Shown: piece after piece, positions 23,854 to 36,118 of the stretch | Layout: every line of letters starts with the position of its first letter | Numbering within the stretch: the first letter of the stretch is position 1 | Assembly (NCBI GenBank): GCA_025094145.1 | Contig: JALLLS010000009.1 | Location: 1-64,000, forward strand | Direction: 5' to 3' | Source: Spinellus fusiger | Lineage: Eukaryota; Mucoromycota; Mucoromycetes; Mucorales; Phycomycetaceae | Length of the DNA: 64,000 bases | Made by a program: the position numbers and the translations under genes | The notes under the pieces: generated by a model | The model's input: only the letters and a program-made list of their open reading frames with translations | Databases searched by the model: none | Told to the model about the DNA's origin: nothing

Positions 23854-25057
23854 CTATAAGGATCAAAGCTATACGATAATAACATCTCAGTAAATTCAGA
23901 GATGAATTCCCTCCTCTTGTCCTATGTATGTTTCAAGGGAAGAGAGAAACCTTATTTACAATAAAATCACTTTGTGGAATTCTATGGCCTTAAAATACAA
24001 AACTAAAATTATACACACTGTAGGATAGGACAATTACCCTTCCCAGTCTGCTTGGATGTTCTATGAAAGCCATAGCTATTAATTGAGAATAGCAAAATAT
24101 TCAAATTCATAGTAAAAAAAAAAGAAATAGCAAATTATTATAAAAATTGGATAAAAGGAAGAAGTAAACCTGACATTGCAACTCAATCACTGCATTTAAT
24201 GTTTAACATGTGCTATCCATAAGCCCACAGTATTTGCAGTATGACACTGCTTGAGAAAGATTTATTATAGGACCAACATTGAATTAACTTTAGTAATGAT
24301 TGTCCATAAGATAGAACCAAGCCTACTTGTATTAAGAATGGTGTGTCTATTTATTGACTTAATATTCATAATCACTTTAACAACTACCTCATTTTAACTG
24401 GTATTAAAAGTGATGCTCAATGATAACAAAGCATTGTTTCTAATACTGAACTTTAGACTCAAGGCAAATAGAGTGTGAGTTGTTTGACTTATAGATTTGA
24501 CGTGAATTTGACTTGTGAATTTTATGAGTGAAGACTAGAATGTATACATTACCAGAATAGAGAAAGAAAGATTATTATTTGTTTTGATATCCCCCTCCTT
24601 TTATTATTTCACACACTGTTTATGCAACTTAACGCCTAAATACTTGTCAATATGAGCATAACTGAGCAAGGTAATGTACTATTATTAACAAAGAAAAACA
24701 ACAGATGGAAGTTATAGACACTACCAAGAACTATTATAGTGATAAAAAGTTAATCAGTGTCTTCCTCTGGGCTATGGCTTATTCTAATGTACAAGACACT
24801 TAATGTATTGTTATTAGGCAGTAGCTATAGTCATAATATAGTATTAGCTATACTATTACAATAAACAATTTTATTCATAAACAATATATTCTATTGATAA
24901 TACAATTTGATATTGATGTATACTACAAAAGGAAACAATTATTTAGACATCCGCAAACCTTTGATTTTAAACACAGATACATAAAAGGGAACTTTTTATT
25001 GTGACGTAAAAGAAAAGAGATATCACCGCTTAAAGGCCAGAAAAATCTTTGGGTGTG
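22648..25057. mobile_element. TIR element, CACACCAGGAG family, long copy
   Basis: The left end reads CACACCAGGAGATCTTTAGG and the right end AAAAATCTTTGGGTGTG, an inverted match, each flanked by TA. The right half (24145-25057) is homologous in the same orientation to 46877-48060, interrupted in the second copy by an unrelated-looking insert near 47500-47815. The left 1.5 kb is not found in the second copy and carries only short ORFs (22956-23138 minus, 23172-23363 minus, 23408-23650 plus) that I cannot assign. An AT dinucleotide tract lies at 23819-23852. It is probably a non-autonomous DNA transposon with TA target preference, or a decayed parent of the shorter copy. Confidence 0.6.
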
Positions 25058-25082
25058 TACCCAACGCTCTCTGTATGACATA

Positions 25083-26643
25083 CACTATTTTCACATTATT
25101 GTCACACTAATCGAAAAAAACTTGTCGCATTAATAAATTAAAAGATGGCGTATAAGTTGGATGCGACAAATGCGACATAAATGTTTTATTGTTAAAGAGG
25201 CTTCTCTTGTAAGCAATCCTCAAATCTATCGACAGAGTATTTGCAAAATCCTGAGATCACCGAGAACTTGATTAGATGCATCGGCGATTCTAGATGACAG
25301 TGTTTCTTCTTCCAAGAGTCTTTCTCTTTTCAACTTGCTTTTGCAAACAGACCAGAATTGCTCGATGGGATTCAACTCTGGTGAGTAAGGGGGAAGATAG
25401 ACACACCTGTACCCACAGCCTTCAATGAAGCTTTTAATATCTTCATTCATGTGGATAGGAGCGTTGTCTATAATTAAGTCATTGTCCTTGAAAACATCTG
25501 AAAAATTGTCTGACATCCATTGTATTGCTCAAGAAATTAATATAATGGCCAGTAGTAATGCCTTTGCTTTATTTCTGGGAAGGGCCACCAGATCCAGTAG
25601 TTTTTTTCTTCTTTGAAGCAGGCAAAAATCGAGGCCGTCTTACTTTTATATTGACAATGCTCTGAGCAGATGTTGCTCCAATGATGGTTGTTGTTTTAGC
25701 CCTCGTTCTTGGTACCTTTACTACTGCACGAGCACCTACTTTTGACCAAGCAAAAGTACGCTTCATGTTGATGTGGAATGCCGTCTCATCTATGAAGACA
25801 CAGTTGCTCATGTAGTCCATATCTGTCTCCATCTATCTTTGTACCCACTCTTTTCGATCCTTGATCTATTCAGGACTATTGCGGTCAACTGAATGAAAAT
25901 GAGCTCTTTTCAGACTGATCTTACAATTTTTGGTGACAAAATCGTAGAGAGCTGTTTTCGATATCTCTAAATCATTAAAAGACGTTCTCAAACTCTCCAT
26001 CATTTGATCCAAGACTAAAGAGGGCTGATCATCCAATAAATCGACTAAGAATCTTTTGTGGCTTTCGTCCAGTAGTGCTGGTCTACCAACTGGCCTTCCA
26101 CTACCTTCTTTTCTGGCAATGAATGTCTGAGGGTTCTGCTGATCGTTTGAGTGCCATCGCTGAGCAGTGCGTGGGTTGATTTAAAGTTTCAGTGCAGCAG
26201 CTCTGACGCTCATACCCCTTTCATAAACCAATACAAATAACTGCTCTTTCTTATAATCTTTGTAATTCCTGTGGATACCAGGAGTTCTGTTGTCCTCTTC
26301 CGTATTGACATCTCTGTCTACGGATTGTTGTACAGTTCTTCTTTCTGGCTTCTCGGGTGGTTTGAGGTCAAGGTACATCCCGAATTTTTTAACCGTCTCA
26401 ATGGGGTACGTATCCTCGTCTACCTCCATCTTCACTACTGTAACGGCTATGCCTTCATCATTATAGATATTTCCTTGGCCATCTTTGTGCACAATGTTAT
26501 TCATTTCTTAAGAAAAGTAAAATGCAAGAAAACCTCAAGTACTTAGAATACACCAGTTTTAAATCTTTTACTATGCCTAGTTTTAATTTATTAATGCGAC
26601 ATATTTTTCTCTAAAAGTGCGACAATAATAAGTGAAAATAGTG
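25083..26643 (-). mobile_element. IS630/Tc1-like transposon, decayed copy
   Basis: The element is bounded by TA dinucleotides at 25081-25082 and 26644-26645. Its termini begin CACTATTTTCACATTATT and, from the other side, CACTATTTTCACTTATTATT. Sub-terminal blocks (TGTCGCATTAATAAATTA) are also inverted. It matches the intact element at 48179-49762 over its length but in opposite orientation. Confidence 0.88.
25199..26504 (-). pseudogene. Broken IS630/Tc1-like transposase
   Basis: The reading frame starts MNNIVHKDGQGNIYNDEGIA at 26504 as in the intact copy, then is cut by several stops. A CAA-to-TAA change (plus-strand position 26183) follows the helix-turn-helix, one stop replaces a Lys codon, and a TGG-to-TAG change lies at 25834. 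Frameshifts occur later in the catalytic half. The catalytic blocks remain readable: CVFIDETAFHINMKRTFAW, DNAPIHMNEDIKSFIEG and YLPPYSPELNPIEQFW. It cannot give a full transposase. Confidence 0.88.
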
Positions 26644-26834
26644 TATAGCTTACCCTGTTTGGCTCTTGGTGCTACTTCTTATTGGTAGAAATCTTTCCCA
26701 ACTTTATTCATTCACTTGTCTTATGTATTCTTTCCACCCATGCCCAATCGATTGACTTCACAGCCACTTCAAACCATAGACACTGTGCCTTATACGCGTT
26801 AAAAATAAATCTCGGTGTCAACTACGGCATTATA

Positions 26835-28011
26835 CAATCACGCTCAATTGAATTTAATACTTGCCTAAATTTTAATAAAAAACTTTTTTTTGCATAAAAC
26901 TCTTCTTCTTTCTAAATAGTGTTAAACCAACACAACATGTCAGATAGATATTCAGAAACTCATGTTTGTGGAGAGTAGAGTAAGGCAGAAGATAGAAGAT
27001 TATGGGGTATTTATTACCTGTTGAAGGCTGGATTAAAAATGACTGCCATTGAAAGCATAATTAAGATGAAAAAGCCCACAGATCAAAATAGTTTCAGAAA
27101 TATCAAAGAACGTGGGTCACCATTAAGTTTAAAGAGTCATGAAAAACATATAAAAAAAACCAGTGAGAGGGACCTCAGACACCTGGAAAAGGTCATTAGA
27201 AAGGGTCCATTTGCCTTATACAATTAACTAAAATTGGGAATATTGAATATTCAAGTTGATTTGTGTAGAAACACTATTATCAGTTGCTGCAATCAGTTAG
27301 GGTTTGGATCTTTTTCTTTAAATCACACTCTGGCCTTGACTGCAAAAAACAAAGAGAAACGGCTTCGTTGGGCTAAAGAACATGTCAATTGGACGAACGA
27401 CCAGTGGAGAGGCGTCATCTGGTCTGATAAGTCCAGGTACACCGTGAAAGGAAACGATGGAGGTGCCCATGTCATCAGAAAGGTTGGAGAAATTTATGAT
27501 CCTAATCCTATTGTTTTAACAACGAAGTTTGGTGGCGGTGGGGTCATGCTTTGGAGCTGTTTTTGGGCGGTCGGATTTGGCCCATGAGTCTTTGTTGATA
27601 GCGCTGTAAACTAAGACGAATACATCACTATTTTAGTTGGTGAGTTCCATCCTTGATTCATGGAATTGTATCAGAAAGGAGGATAGTGAGTTTCTGTTAC
27701 AATAAAATGATGTTATCTATCATACTGAGGCCTATGCCAGATGGTGGAAAGAGACACATTAGATTCGAGGCTTTGATTACTGGCCCGCACAAAGTGCTGA
27801 CTCAAACCCAAATGAACACTTCTGGTGGGCCTTAGAAAGACAAATTTAGGAAAGAAGGATATCTATTACCAATGTTGAAATTTTGAAGGCTCTACTTGCA
27901 GAGGAGTGGGAGAGGGTTGGTGTTGAACTTGCACAACGATGAGTTCTGAGTATGACAGATGGATACTGTACAGTTATTGATGCCAAAGCAGGTCATACAA
28001 AATACTAACTG
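26835..28011 (+). mobile_element. Tc1-like element, 1.18-kb family, copy 1
   Basis: This copy aligns end to end with the reverse complement of 53280-54457 and has the same length within one base. Both are flanked by TA. The right end reads ATACTAACTG then TA. The left terminal inverted repeat is poorly preserved. It abuts a reverse-oriented partial copy at 28012 with no spacer. Confidence 0.75.
27021..28007 (+). pseudogene. Degenerate Tc1/mariner transposase
   Basis: The N-terminal part (MKAGLKMTAIESIIKMKKPT) is a helix-turn-helix region ending at a stop near 27225. A second frame carries the catalytic start: RLRWAKEHVNWTNDQWRGVI, then WSDKSRYTVKGNDGG and GGGGVMLWSCFW. Further stops and shifts follow (a stop replaces the Trp expected before FMELYQ), though the tail still shows PNEHFWWALE-like remnants. 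The copy at 53280-54457 has the same stops, so the family was probably amplified in this broken, non-autonomous form. Confidence 0.8.
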
Positions 28012-28788
28012 TATAGTATCTATCTGTTATCTTTTGAACTAATCATTATGTAAGCTCAACATCAATTTTCTCTTGCTTTTCAAACTTTGTATATTAGTAA
28101 TATATGTATTTCTTTCCTTAATTCGTCTTTCCAAGGCCCACCAGATGTGTTCAACTGAGCTCAAGTCAGGGTTTTGTACAGATCAGTACTCAAAGCCTCG
28201 AATATGATGCGTCTCTTTCCACCATCCAGCATAGGCCCCAGTATGCCAGCTAGTACACTTTCCCAGTCGAGTCATTTCTCTTTGTTTTTTGCAGTCAAGG
28301 CCAGAGTGTGATTTAAAGAAAAAGATCCAAACCCTAACTGATTGCAGCAACTGATAATAGTGTTTCTACACAAATCAACTTGAATATTCAATATTCCCAA
28401 TTTTAGTTAATTGTATAAGGCAAATGGACCCTTTCTAATGACCTTTTCCAGGTGTCTGAGGTCCCTCTCACTGGTTTTTTTATATGTTTTTCATGACTCT
28501 TTAAACTTAATGGTGACCCACGTTCTTTGATATTTCTGAAACTATTTTGATCTGTGGGCTTTTTCATCTTAATTATGCTTTCAATGGCAGTCATTTTTAA
28601 TCCAGCCTTCAACAGGTAATAAATACCCCATAATCTTCTATCTTCTGCCTTACTCTACTCTCCACAAACATGAGTTTCTGAATATCTATCTGACATGTTG
28701 TGTTGGTTTAACACTATTTAGAAAGAAGAAGAGTTTTATGCAAAAAAAAGTTTTTTATTAAAATTTAGGCAAGTATTAAATTCAATTG
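28012..28788 (-). mobile_element. Tc1-like element, 1.18-kb family, internally deleted inverted copy
   Basis: Reading the minus strand from 28788, the first ~500 bp match copy 1 almost exactly, including the N-terminal HTH frame with a one-base loss in an A-run. The middle (catalytic) part is missing; the sequence resumes near 28260 with the distal part and ends at the junction with copy 1. The last ~45 bp of the element are absent. Copies 1 and 2 therefore form a tail-to-tail palindrome. Confidence 0.75.
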
Positions 28789-28835
28789 AGCGTGATTGTG
28801 AAACTTCAAAATGAGGGAATTTCTTTACGTAAAGT

Positions 28836-29015
28836 TTAAAGTATTTTTTTATTTATTTTTTATTTTGGGTGTGAGGTGCTATTCGCGCATTGGCTATGTT
28901 AGCCACCCTTTGAGAGCTTTTGAACAATTAAGATATATCTATAAACATTTCAAATATAAAAGTGGAAAAAAAAATGCAAAGAAAAAGAAAAAAAAACAGA
29001 AAGATAAGAGATGAA
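28836..29015 (+). repeat. Dispersed repeat R, partial copy
   Basis: It shares with 56676-57362 and (inverted) 50950-51312 the block AAAGTATTTTTTTAT, then GCTATTCGCGCATTGGC and TTAGCCACCCT, followed by an A-rich tract with AAGTGGAAAAAAAA. The small ORF at 28811-29014 is this repeat and not a gene. Confidence 0.65.
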
Positions 29016-30759
29016 AAAAAAATTCAGATATAGACATTAGTTTGGGCCTGATCCTACAAGCCCTCAATAGACCAGAGATTGGTCTACTCATAGGTTTTGT
29101 TGGTTGTGTTGATTGTCTCCCTCGACTCTTTCCATGGCTGAGTCAGACCCAAATGCCTGAAGGGCTTCTTTTTCAAGGGTGGCGGGATTTCTTTACGTAC
29201 AATGAGTTCTAAAAACGCTTGAAAGCTTCATATTCTCCGACTATGTTTCTTGTATCATGTCATTCTACTTGTTTTTTTATATCTATAAAGATACATTAAA
29301 CACACAGTAGAGACTTCAAACTCATATAAAAATGAATATGATCAACATAGCCCTCAACGCCCAAGACTCTACTAGTGCTTTGTTGTGTTGTCTTTCTGAG
29401 GAATGAAATCCATTTCTGTATTCATCTCAGAATGAGACAATAGAAAAGTTTATGTTAAAGCAATTAACAATCGATACTTGGCTGGTAATATTTACAGTTG
29501 CCTTGTGTACAATGAAACAGCAATTAAAATCATAAATACTATTATTTCTGTAAGAAAGAGGCTTTTATGTTTACTTATTAATATTGGATAAGACATACAC
29601 AGTGTGGAAAAAAAGAATAGAATAAGATAAATTTTGAGGCAATTCTCTTTTAGTTGGGAAATCTAAAACTTTCAAGCATATTTTTTTTTACTATAAATCA
29701 AAATTTCATGTTATAAATAACCTCATAACTAATTCAACAAATCCCAGTGTTAAGTTATACAATCTATTCTGGTGTGATATTTGATTCAAGGCTAAAGGCA
29801 ACAAGTTCAAGAAAGTATAACCATTTTTTAATAGTTTTATTTTCTCTTGAAAGAAAATGACTAATGGGAAAAGAGTTTGAGTTGCCATTAAAGGGCACAG
29901 AAGTCTTAAGGAAGGAGAAGAGTATATAATGTTTAAATATAGCTATATTCACAAATATCAATATCTTATTAAACCACTTTTAATACTAACCATGGTCTGA
30001 TGTTTCTGCTACATTATGTCGCCAATGTAATTTTTAATTTCTTTTGGTGCAAAAAAAACGCGATTATATTTAGCTTTCCTAAATTTAGTGAATAAAAATG
30101 GTAAACCTGAAGATAATTATTCCCTTTCAAAACATTAACTCTATTCCTGGAGTATATTTTGACATCAATTTCACACAAACACTCAAAACTTTTCTCATTA
30201 CTCATGGGCCCATAAACATCCAATTTTTCTTTTGGAGAAACATATTATCTAAAAATTGAAATGCTGTACAGATGTTCAATTTTATTGTTAAAGACATAAC
30301 CTAAAATTTAACTTAATAGAGCAAGAGAGTGATTCATAATGCTGATATTATTAATCAAACTTTATATGCACGTTAAAATATTATGATAACAATAGTAGGG
30401 ATGAATTTTTTTTAAAACAAATATAGTATCTATATCTCTTATCTGCCCCGTTCAATTAAGCTGAAAACACTAAGGTCTTAGAATGTAGTATAAAGTTCAA
30501 AGTATTTTATTTTTCAAAAACCCTTTGTCATTCACGTATTGAACAAGCCAGCTACCCTATAAGAACATAAAGTGATAAATCCTCTTCTTATATAGAAGCG
30601 CATTCAGGTAAAACTTCAGTAGGCCTATGAGCATATAGACTGAGCCCACGAACAATGGCAGGGTATATTATAGTAGGATGAGTCCAGGGTAGAGCTGATG
30701 AACTTTAACAAGGGCGTCAAATCTCATCAGACAACATGAAACATCCTTCAATACTGATA
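29016..30759. other. Intergenic, decayed repeat sequence
   Basis: 29035-29220 is less AT-rich than its surroundings and repeats a TTTCTTTACGTA motif seen near 28820, but gives no recognisable protein. Around 29290-29340, AAACACACAGTAGAGACTT resembles sequence inside the transposon at 57772-59134, so part of this is probably transposon debris. The rest is AT-rich with short ORFs only. Confidence 0.35.
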
Positions 30760-31235
30760 TTTTCCTTAATATGAATAGATCTTTAGGTAGAAGAGCAATA
30801 GTATGGGATTGCTTTAGTAGGGAGTGAGTTGGGATATGGATCGTAATGAAGGGTAAGGTAAACTCCGACAGGTACATGGGTGTCTTAAGAAAAGCCTACT
30901 GCCATATACTCAAGCATTTATCTAACCTAAACCCTGCAGTAAGTTACAGCCTACAGGATAAAAATGCTAGATTTTATACGAGTAAAGAAGATCGAGGATG
31001 GGAGGGGGTTGAAAATGGTAGTGATGACTCTCTACTGACCCTCACAAAGCTCCGATTTCAGTCCAACGGAGCATCTGTGAGCCCATCTCAAGAAGATCAT
31101 TAGGAAGTACAGGGAAACTTGTTTTACTAAAGGTTTGTTGAAGGCTGGCCTGATGCTTGAATGGAATAAAATATCAAAAGAGGTAAAAGACAGCCTCATT
31201 TTTCAGCATGGGGTGTATATGTCAGGCAATCATTG
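30760..31235 (+). pseudogene. Tc1-like transposase fragment
   Basis: Translation gives KVNSDRYMGVLRKAYCHILK and HLSNLNPAVSYSLQDKNA, which align with INSAKYIGVLETTYCPKLAH and LSSLNPVVCCVLQENNTS of the element at 57772-59134. A decayed C-terminal end (WNKISKEVKDSLI) also matches. Stops and shifts break it, and the N-terminal half and ends are missing. Confidence 0.65.
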
Positions 31236-32046
31236 ATAACAGCATCTGATAGTGGTTACTAGATAGCTTTACAATTTCTATTTTATTTTAAATACTATTG
31301 TCTTTATTTATTGAATATTCTATGTTTATATCTATGAAAAATAAAGTTATCACAATATCAAGATAGAGTATGAAACTAAAAAAAAGAAAAGAGATGTACA
31401 TTTGAAATAACTCAGTTTCTTTTGCCCACCACTTCATGATTAGTTGAAGCCTTATACAAATACATTATTCCAAATCTATGGAGAAAGAAAATCATATAAT
31501 GAGAAGAGAGCATAAAACAAATTAAGAGGAAATAAATATAGGGACCAGCAATTATACTGTGTATATTTTCAAATCTTAAGTAGCTTTTTATATATGCTTA
31601 AATTATTTTACAATAACTATAGCTTTCTTAATTTAATAATTACAGACTTTAAGGTCTCGATCAATCAAGTACTTTTTCTTTAAGCAATAAAAAGGACCTT
31701 ACGCCAAATAAATCAACATGTTGTATTATTAGGTCTATTCATCTATACCAACTAAAAAAGTAACTAGAATTTAGAATGTCTAAATTATTTTTCTTGTCGT
31801 TTTGGACATTCATGAATAAATAAATAAATAAACTGTTTCTTTTAATTTTTGTGTAAGGTTTGTTAACAAATATTTTCATTTGTTTGGAAGCACCTCAAAG
31901 TTTGTGAGACATGAGATCAAGAGCCGAAAGTCATGTATGATGACAAGCACTTTTTCACACATGTTTATTCCTACACCCATTCATATATCACAAATCTTCA
32001 AATAAGGCCGATTTTTAAAGAAAAAAAAGTCCTTAATAGTAAGAAA
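31236..32046. other. Intergenic, nothing recognised
   Basis: AT-rich DNA with no ORF or repeat that I could match elsewhere in the window. Confidence 0.35.
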
Positions 32047-32837
32047 AAGAAGAAACATCAGCTGGTGTAAACTTTATGTCTTCTAGTCACAGAGTTACTT
32101 GATCCAACTGGTAAACTGATCTGTGAGTATCAGATGAGTGTTAAGTTTCCTAGCACCCATTATCCTTAGTTTACATCCAAGTATAAGCCAAAGAGCGTAT
32201 TTTAAGCTTCGATAATGATGGGAACCATAGTAAAAAAATCATAAACATGACACTTGTCTACCTTGAATTTCATGTCAATGTAGGCGTTTTGAATAGTAAG
32301 TATGTTTTCAAATTACCTGTTGTTTTTATCTAGGGAGGCCTCAATGATCGTCTGATGAGTTCTGATTTGGCATTGGCTGAGCCTCATCTGAATTCAACGT
32401 GGTGTACTCCAAAAAATTAAAAGCGTCATACATCAGTTCATACCTTAATATTCATAAACAGAAAAAACCGTAAAAGTGAAATAGAATAGCTAGAAATAAC
32501 AGATATAAATTTTCCATAGTACTGAATGTATTCAGGGGGGTGAGTTTTGTAATGTACAACTCTTATTTATTTTGTTTTGATCTATCATACCATTTTAGGA
32601 TAGAATAGTATGGGGTTGGGTGGACTGTTATAAACAAACTATATTTACGCGTAAGAGACATCAGCATGCGTGTTTCTGCAATACACTATAATGGAATGCA
32701 TTTGTATGGGATTCTGTACACATAAACCCAGACAGAAGGTGCTACAGCTGACATGAGATTTTTTTGTTTATCTCTGGTACTCGGATTAATTTTTTTTTAG
32801 TTGAATAGTATCCAATCTAACAACAATCATGTGAATG
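32047..32837 (-). repeat. Dispersed 0.79-kb repeat, copy 2
   Basis: Reverse complement of 12179-12975, with only scattered differences. Flanking sequence on both sides differs from copy 1, so the shared unit is about 0.79 kb. It has no coding potential that I can see. Confidence 0.8.
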
Positions 32838-34163
32838 AAGCTGTAATTGCTTGGATTTATACATTTATATTTGATATAATATGTATCAAGTGAGCTAAAT
32901 ACTATTCATCAAATATTCAGAGCTACTATTCAAATGGATTGAATACAGGAGTAGATTAATGTCTTAAATTGGTGTTCGAGCAATAAAAACCTCTCAAAAG
33001 CCAGATAGTTAATACCTCATTATATCATCTTTAAAACTTGAGATATACTGAGTACTCATCTATTTATGTATGTTACTTATTTTTAAAATGTTCGAGACTT
33101 TTCTGTAGTGGGTGTTAGCTTTACTGTGTCTCAAATGTTGAATGATCAAATATCATGCTTTGTGTCATGATTGTTGCCACATAACATGTCTTAAAATCAT
33201 GGCTGCTTCTTTAGTTAAAAAATATGCATGCGTGATTATTATTGTAATTTTTTTCTCTATTGATTAAATGTTTAGGGTCTACATGTATATACTCCATGAA
33301 TTTATCATAATAAAGGATAGAATGAAAGAAAAAAGACTAAGTGAAATTTTAACTCATATATTTATATGTGTTGGTCACTTTAATATAGAGTCGATGAGTT
33401 ACTTCTCTGATTCAGAATCGATCTAGAGGTTTGAATACAGAACGATCAACTAAGGTGAGAAGATTGTCAGTGTTACAAGGCGTAGAGTTGAGAATAAATT
33501 ACTGATGGCACATCTAAACCGTAAGCATGATATAGCTGAAAATCTTAGAAAAGAAAAGAGTAACTTCAAAGAGATAGGAATGTATGAAGTGATCAGAGTG
33601 TTAATAAAGTCTTCTGAACTATGATAGTTGAAGGAGGAGTCAAATAGGGGAGGTGGATGCAGCGGTTTTTATTTTTATTTTTGTAAATGTTTGTTAAATT
33701 AATTCTAATAAGGAATTATAATACTATCGGACTTAATGGTTGTATATCCTCACTTTGAAACTGTTAAATAGTTGTAGTTGTAAGAGAGAATAAGTTAAAC
33801 AAACAAGAAATTGTTCAATAATTCATCTTTTATATTTTCTTGAACAAAAAAAAAGCCTATAATATACCAAGATCTCAGAAAATAATAAATTACTGAGCGA
33901 CTGCCTACTTTTTTTTTAAGAAAAAAAAAACTGAACTATCAGTGTAGTTATTGTATTATATTCCTTGTTAGAGTTGTATAGCTGATCAGTGTGCTATTTT
34001 TTTATAGAAACCTTAGCCTTGAAGAACACAAGGAAGTGTTGTAACTTTGGTGAAGGCTATAGGCATTAATCATGAAGATAAGTATAAAAGAAAGTTTAAC
34101 TGAGTCTTTAAGCTTCTGTCTTAGATCAAGATATTGATAAGGACTTTTACTATCTCAAACATC

Positions 34164-34197
<34 letters not shown>

Positions 34198-36118
34198 GAT
34201 AGTTTATTCATCATTAATCTTTGAATGATATAAGTTATATTTCAAATGCTAAGTCGTCTCATAGATCATTTATCAAATTTTATTAATCTTTATATCTAAA
34301 ATATATAGCCATACATAGTGTATTCCTTTGGTATTATTTTTATATACTAATTTATCAATCAAATCAGAAATAGTAGTATTTTACAATTAAGAGTCCATAT
34401 ACTATGTGAAAAAGTTAATTTTTTTATATCTATATTCTCCACACTATAATTTTAAGTTCAAACTGAAAAAGGAAGTTTTATACTTTATTATTCACATTCT
34501 TTATTTTTAATGATATCAGTGAACTGAATCTATAGCCATCTCCTTTGTGATTATATTTGCTTAAATATATTCTTTTTACATAATGAGCCAAGGGCTATGT
34601 CATTAATCTTCTGATGTTTGGTGGCAATAAAAGATAGATCTTCCATAGAGTTGATAATGAGATAAAAGTAGTCAGTCCCACACGGAGATATAAAACTCAC
34701 CCTCTCTATTGCGCTCTCGAGTAGAAAAGATATACACTTTACAAAAAATATACATGATCTCTTATTTTTTCTCATCTGTTCTTTGGCTCACCCCTTCTTT
34801 GGTCCCTAATCATCCTATCAATCACAATACTCACTTTTGTACCCTGTATATTGGCTTTTCCCAAACAACCATTTTCTACCCTATCTCTGTCCCTTTTTTC
34901 ATACATCTTGTGCCATATGTCATCTTAACCTACTGCCTTAATTAGACAGTTATTGGTGAATTGTTTAAATAAATAGACATTGGTGTGTATCTTCTATAGA
35001 CAACAGCCTTCTATTTGTTCTCTATCTTAGTAAAAAAAAATCACTGCATCTACACACTCCTTATTTTTTATGTTTTTTTTTATAGATATTAGCTCTTAGA
35101 TTATTAGAATTAAAATTAGTAAAATATGACGTACACTTTGGCGTTTCTTTTTCTGATTTTATATTTCTTTGTTTTAAGACCGTTTCTCTCTTCCTTAAGA
35201 AAAATGTTGTGTGTGTGTAGAAATATCCAGTTCTATATTAATATTTTTTTCATACACTTTTCAACTACTACTTTACTACGTCTTGTTTCTAATACAGTCT
35301 CTAAACCTAATTATTGATTTACTGAATTTGAACGTTTTGATTTTAGCTAAAGTTAATCTTGGTTAGTCAACAATCTGTTCCAAATTCACAACAATATCCT
35401 TTAAAGAATAAGAATAGGTACGAAACCATGATTCATTCAGTTGGATATAATAGTATTATTCTCCCTAAGTCTAAGCAATAACCATAGTGTATGAAAACTA
35501 TATTATTACACACATGGAAGTATTTTATCCCTGGCATATTAATATATGCTAGAAGTCCTTCCTATGTTTTTGGAAGAGATTGCTTTTGTAATTTTATATA
35601 TAATAATGTATCAGATAGAAAAAGTATATAAGTTATCTATCAATTAGATAGAAGAAAGCTCTGCGAAATATATTTCTTATATTACAAACACACCTTTTGT
35701 TTCTGATTTTTTGAACAATATCATATATCATAAACACAGTATATTTATAAAGAAATGTCTGTTTATTTAGCTATTATCATACACAATCTCATATATTAGA
35801 CATTATATATATTAATAAATCTTATGTAAGTTAATGTTTATGAAAGAGATAATAGACTCAAGGATATGTATAATCAAATTTAATTATTGTAAACTGCATT
35901 ATAATTGTGTATATTCATACTTCATGTAATTACCTTTGTTTCTTATAAGAATATATGTTCTTCTGAACACTATTTACTAAAATTATTAACAATAAAAAAG
36001 TTGATTATAGTTTATAAATACACATACAATATTCATATATAAGCCCTCTCTACACTATAGGCTTCCATAGTATAAACTCATGATTTCTCGACAAAGCTGA
36101 ACAAAAACAGTCCCATAT
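32838..36118. other. Gene-poor AT-rich desert
   Basis: About 3.3 kb has short ORFs only (for example 34709-34945 and 35126-35317), all hydrophobic and Phe/Ile/Tyr-rich as expected by chance in AT-rich DNA. An AAT trinucleotide run lies at 34164-34197. Nothing else is supported. Confidence 0.45.
34164..34197. repeat. AAT trinucleotide microsatellite
   Basis: Eleven or so uninterrupted AAT units. Confidence 0.95.

Noticed and set aside
28811..29014. 67-codon ORF
   Set aside because: It is dispersed repeat R, and the matching DNA in the other copies is not open in the same way.
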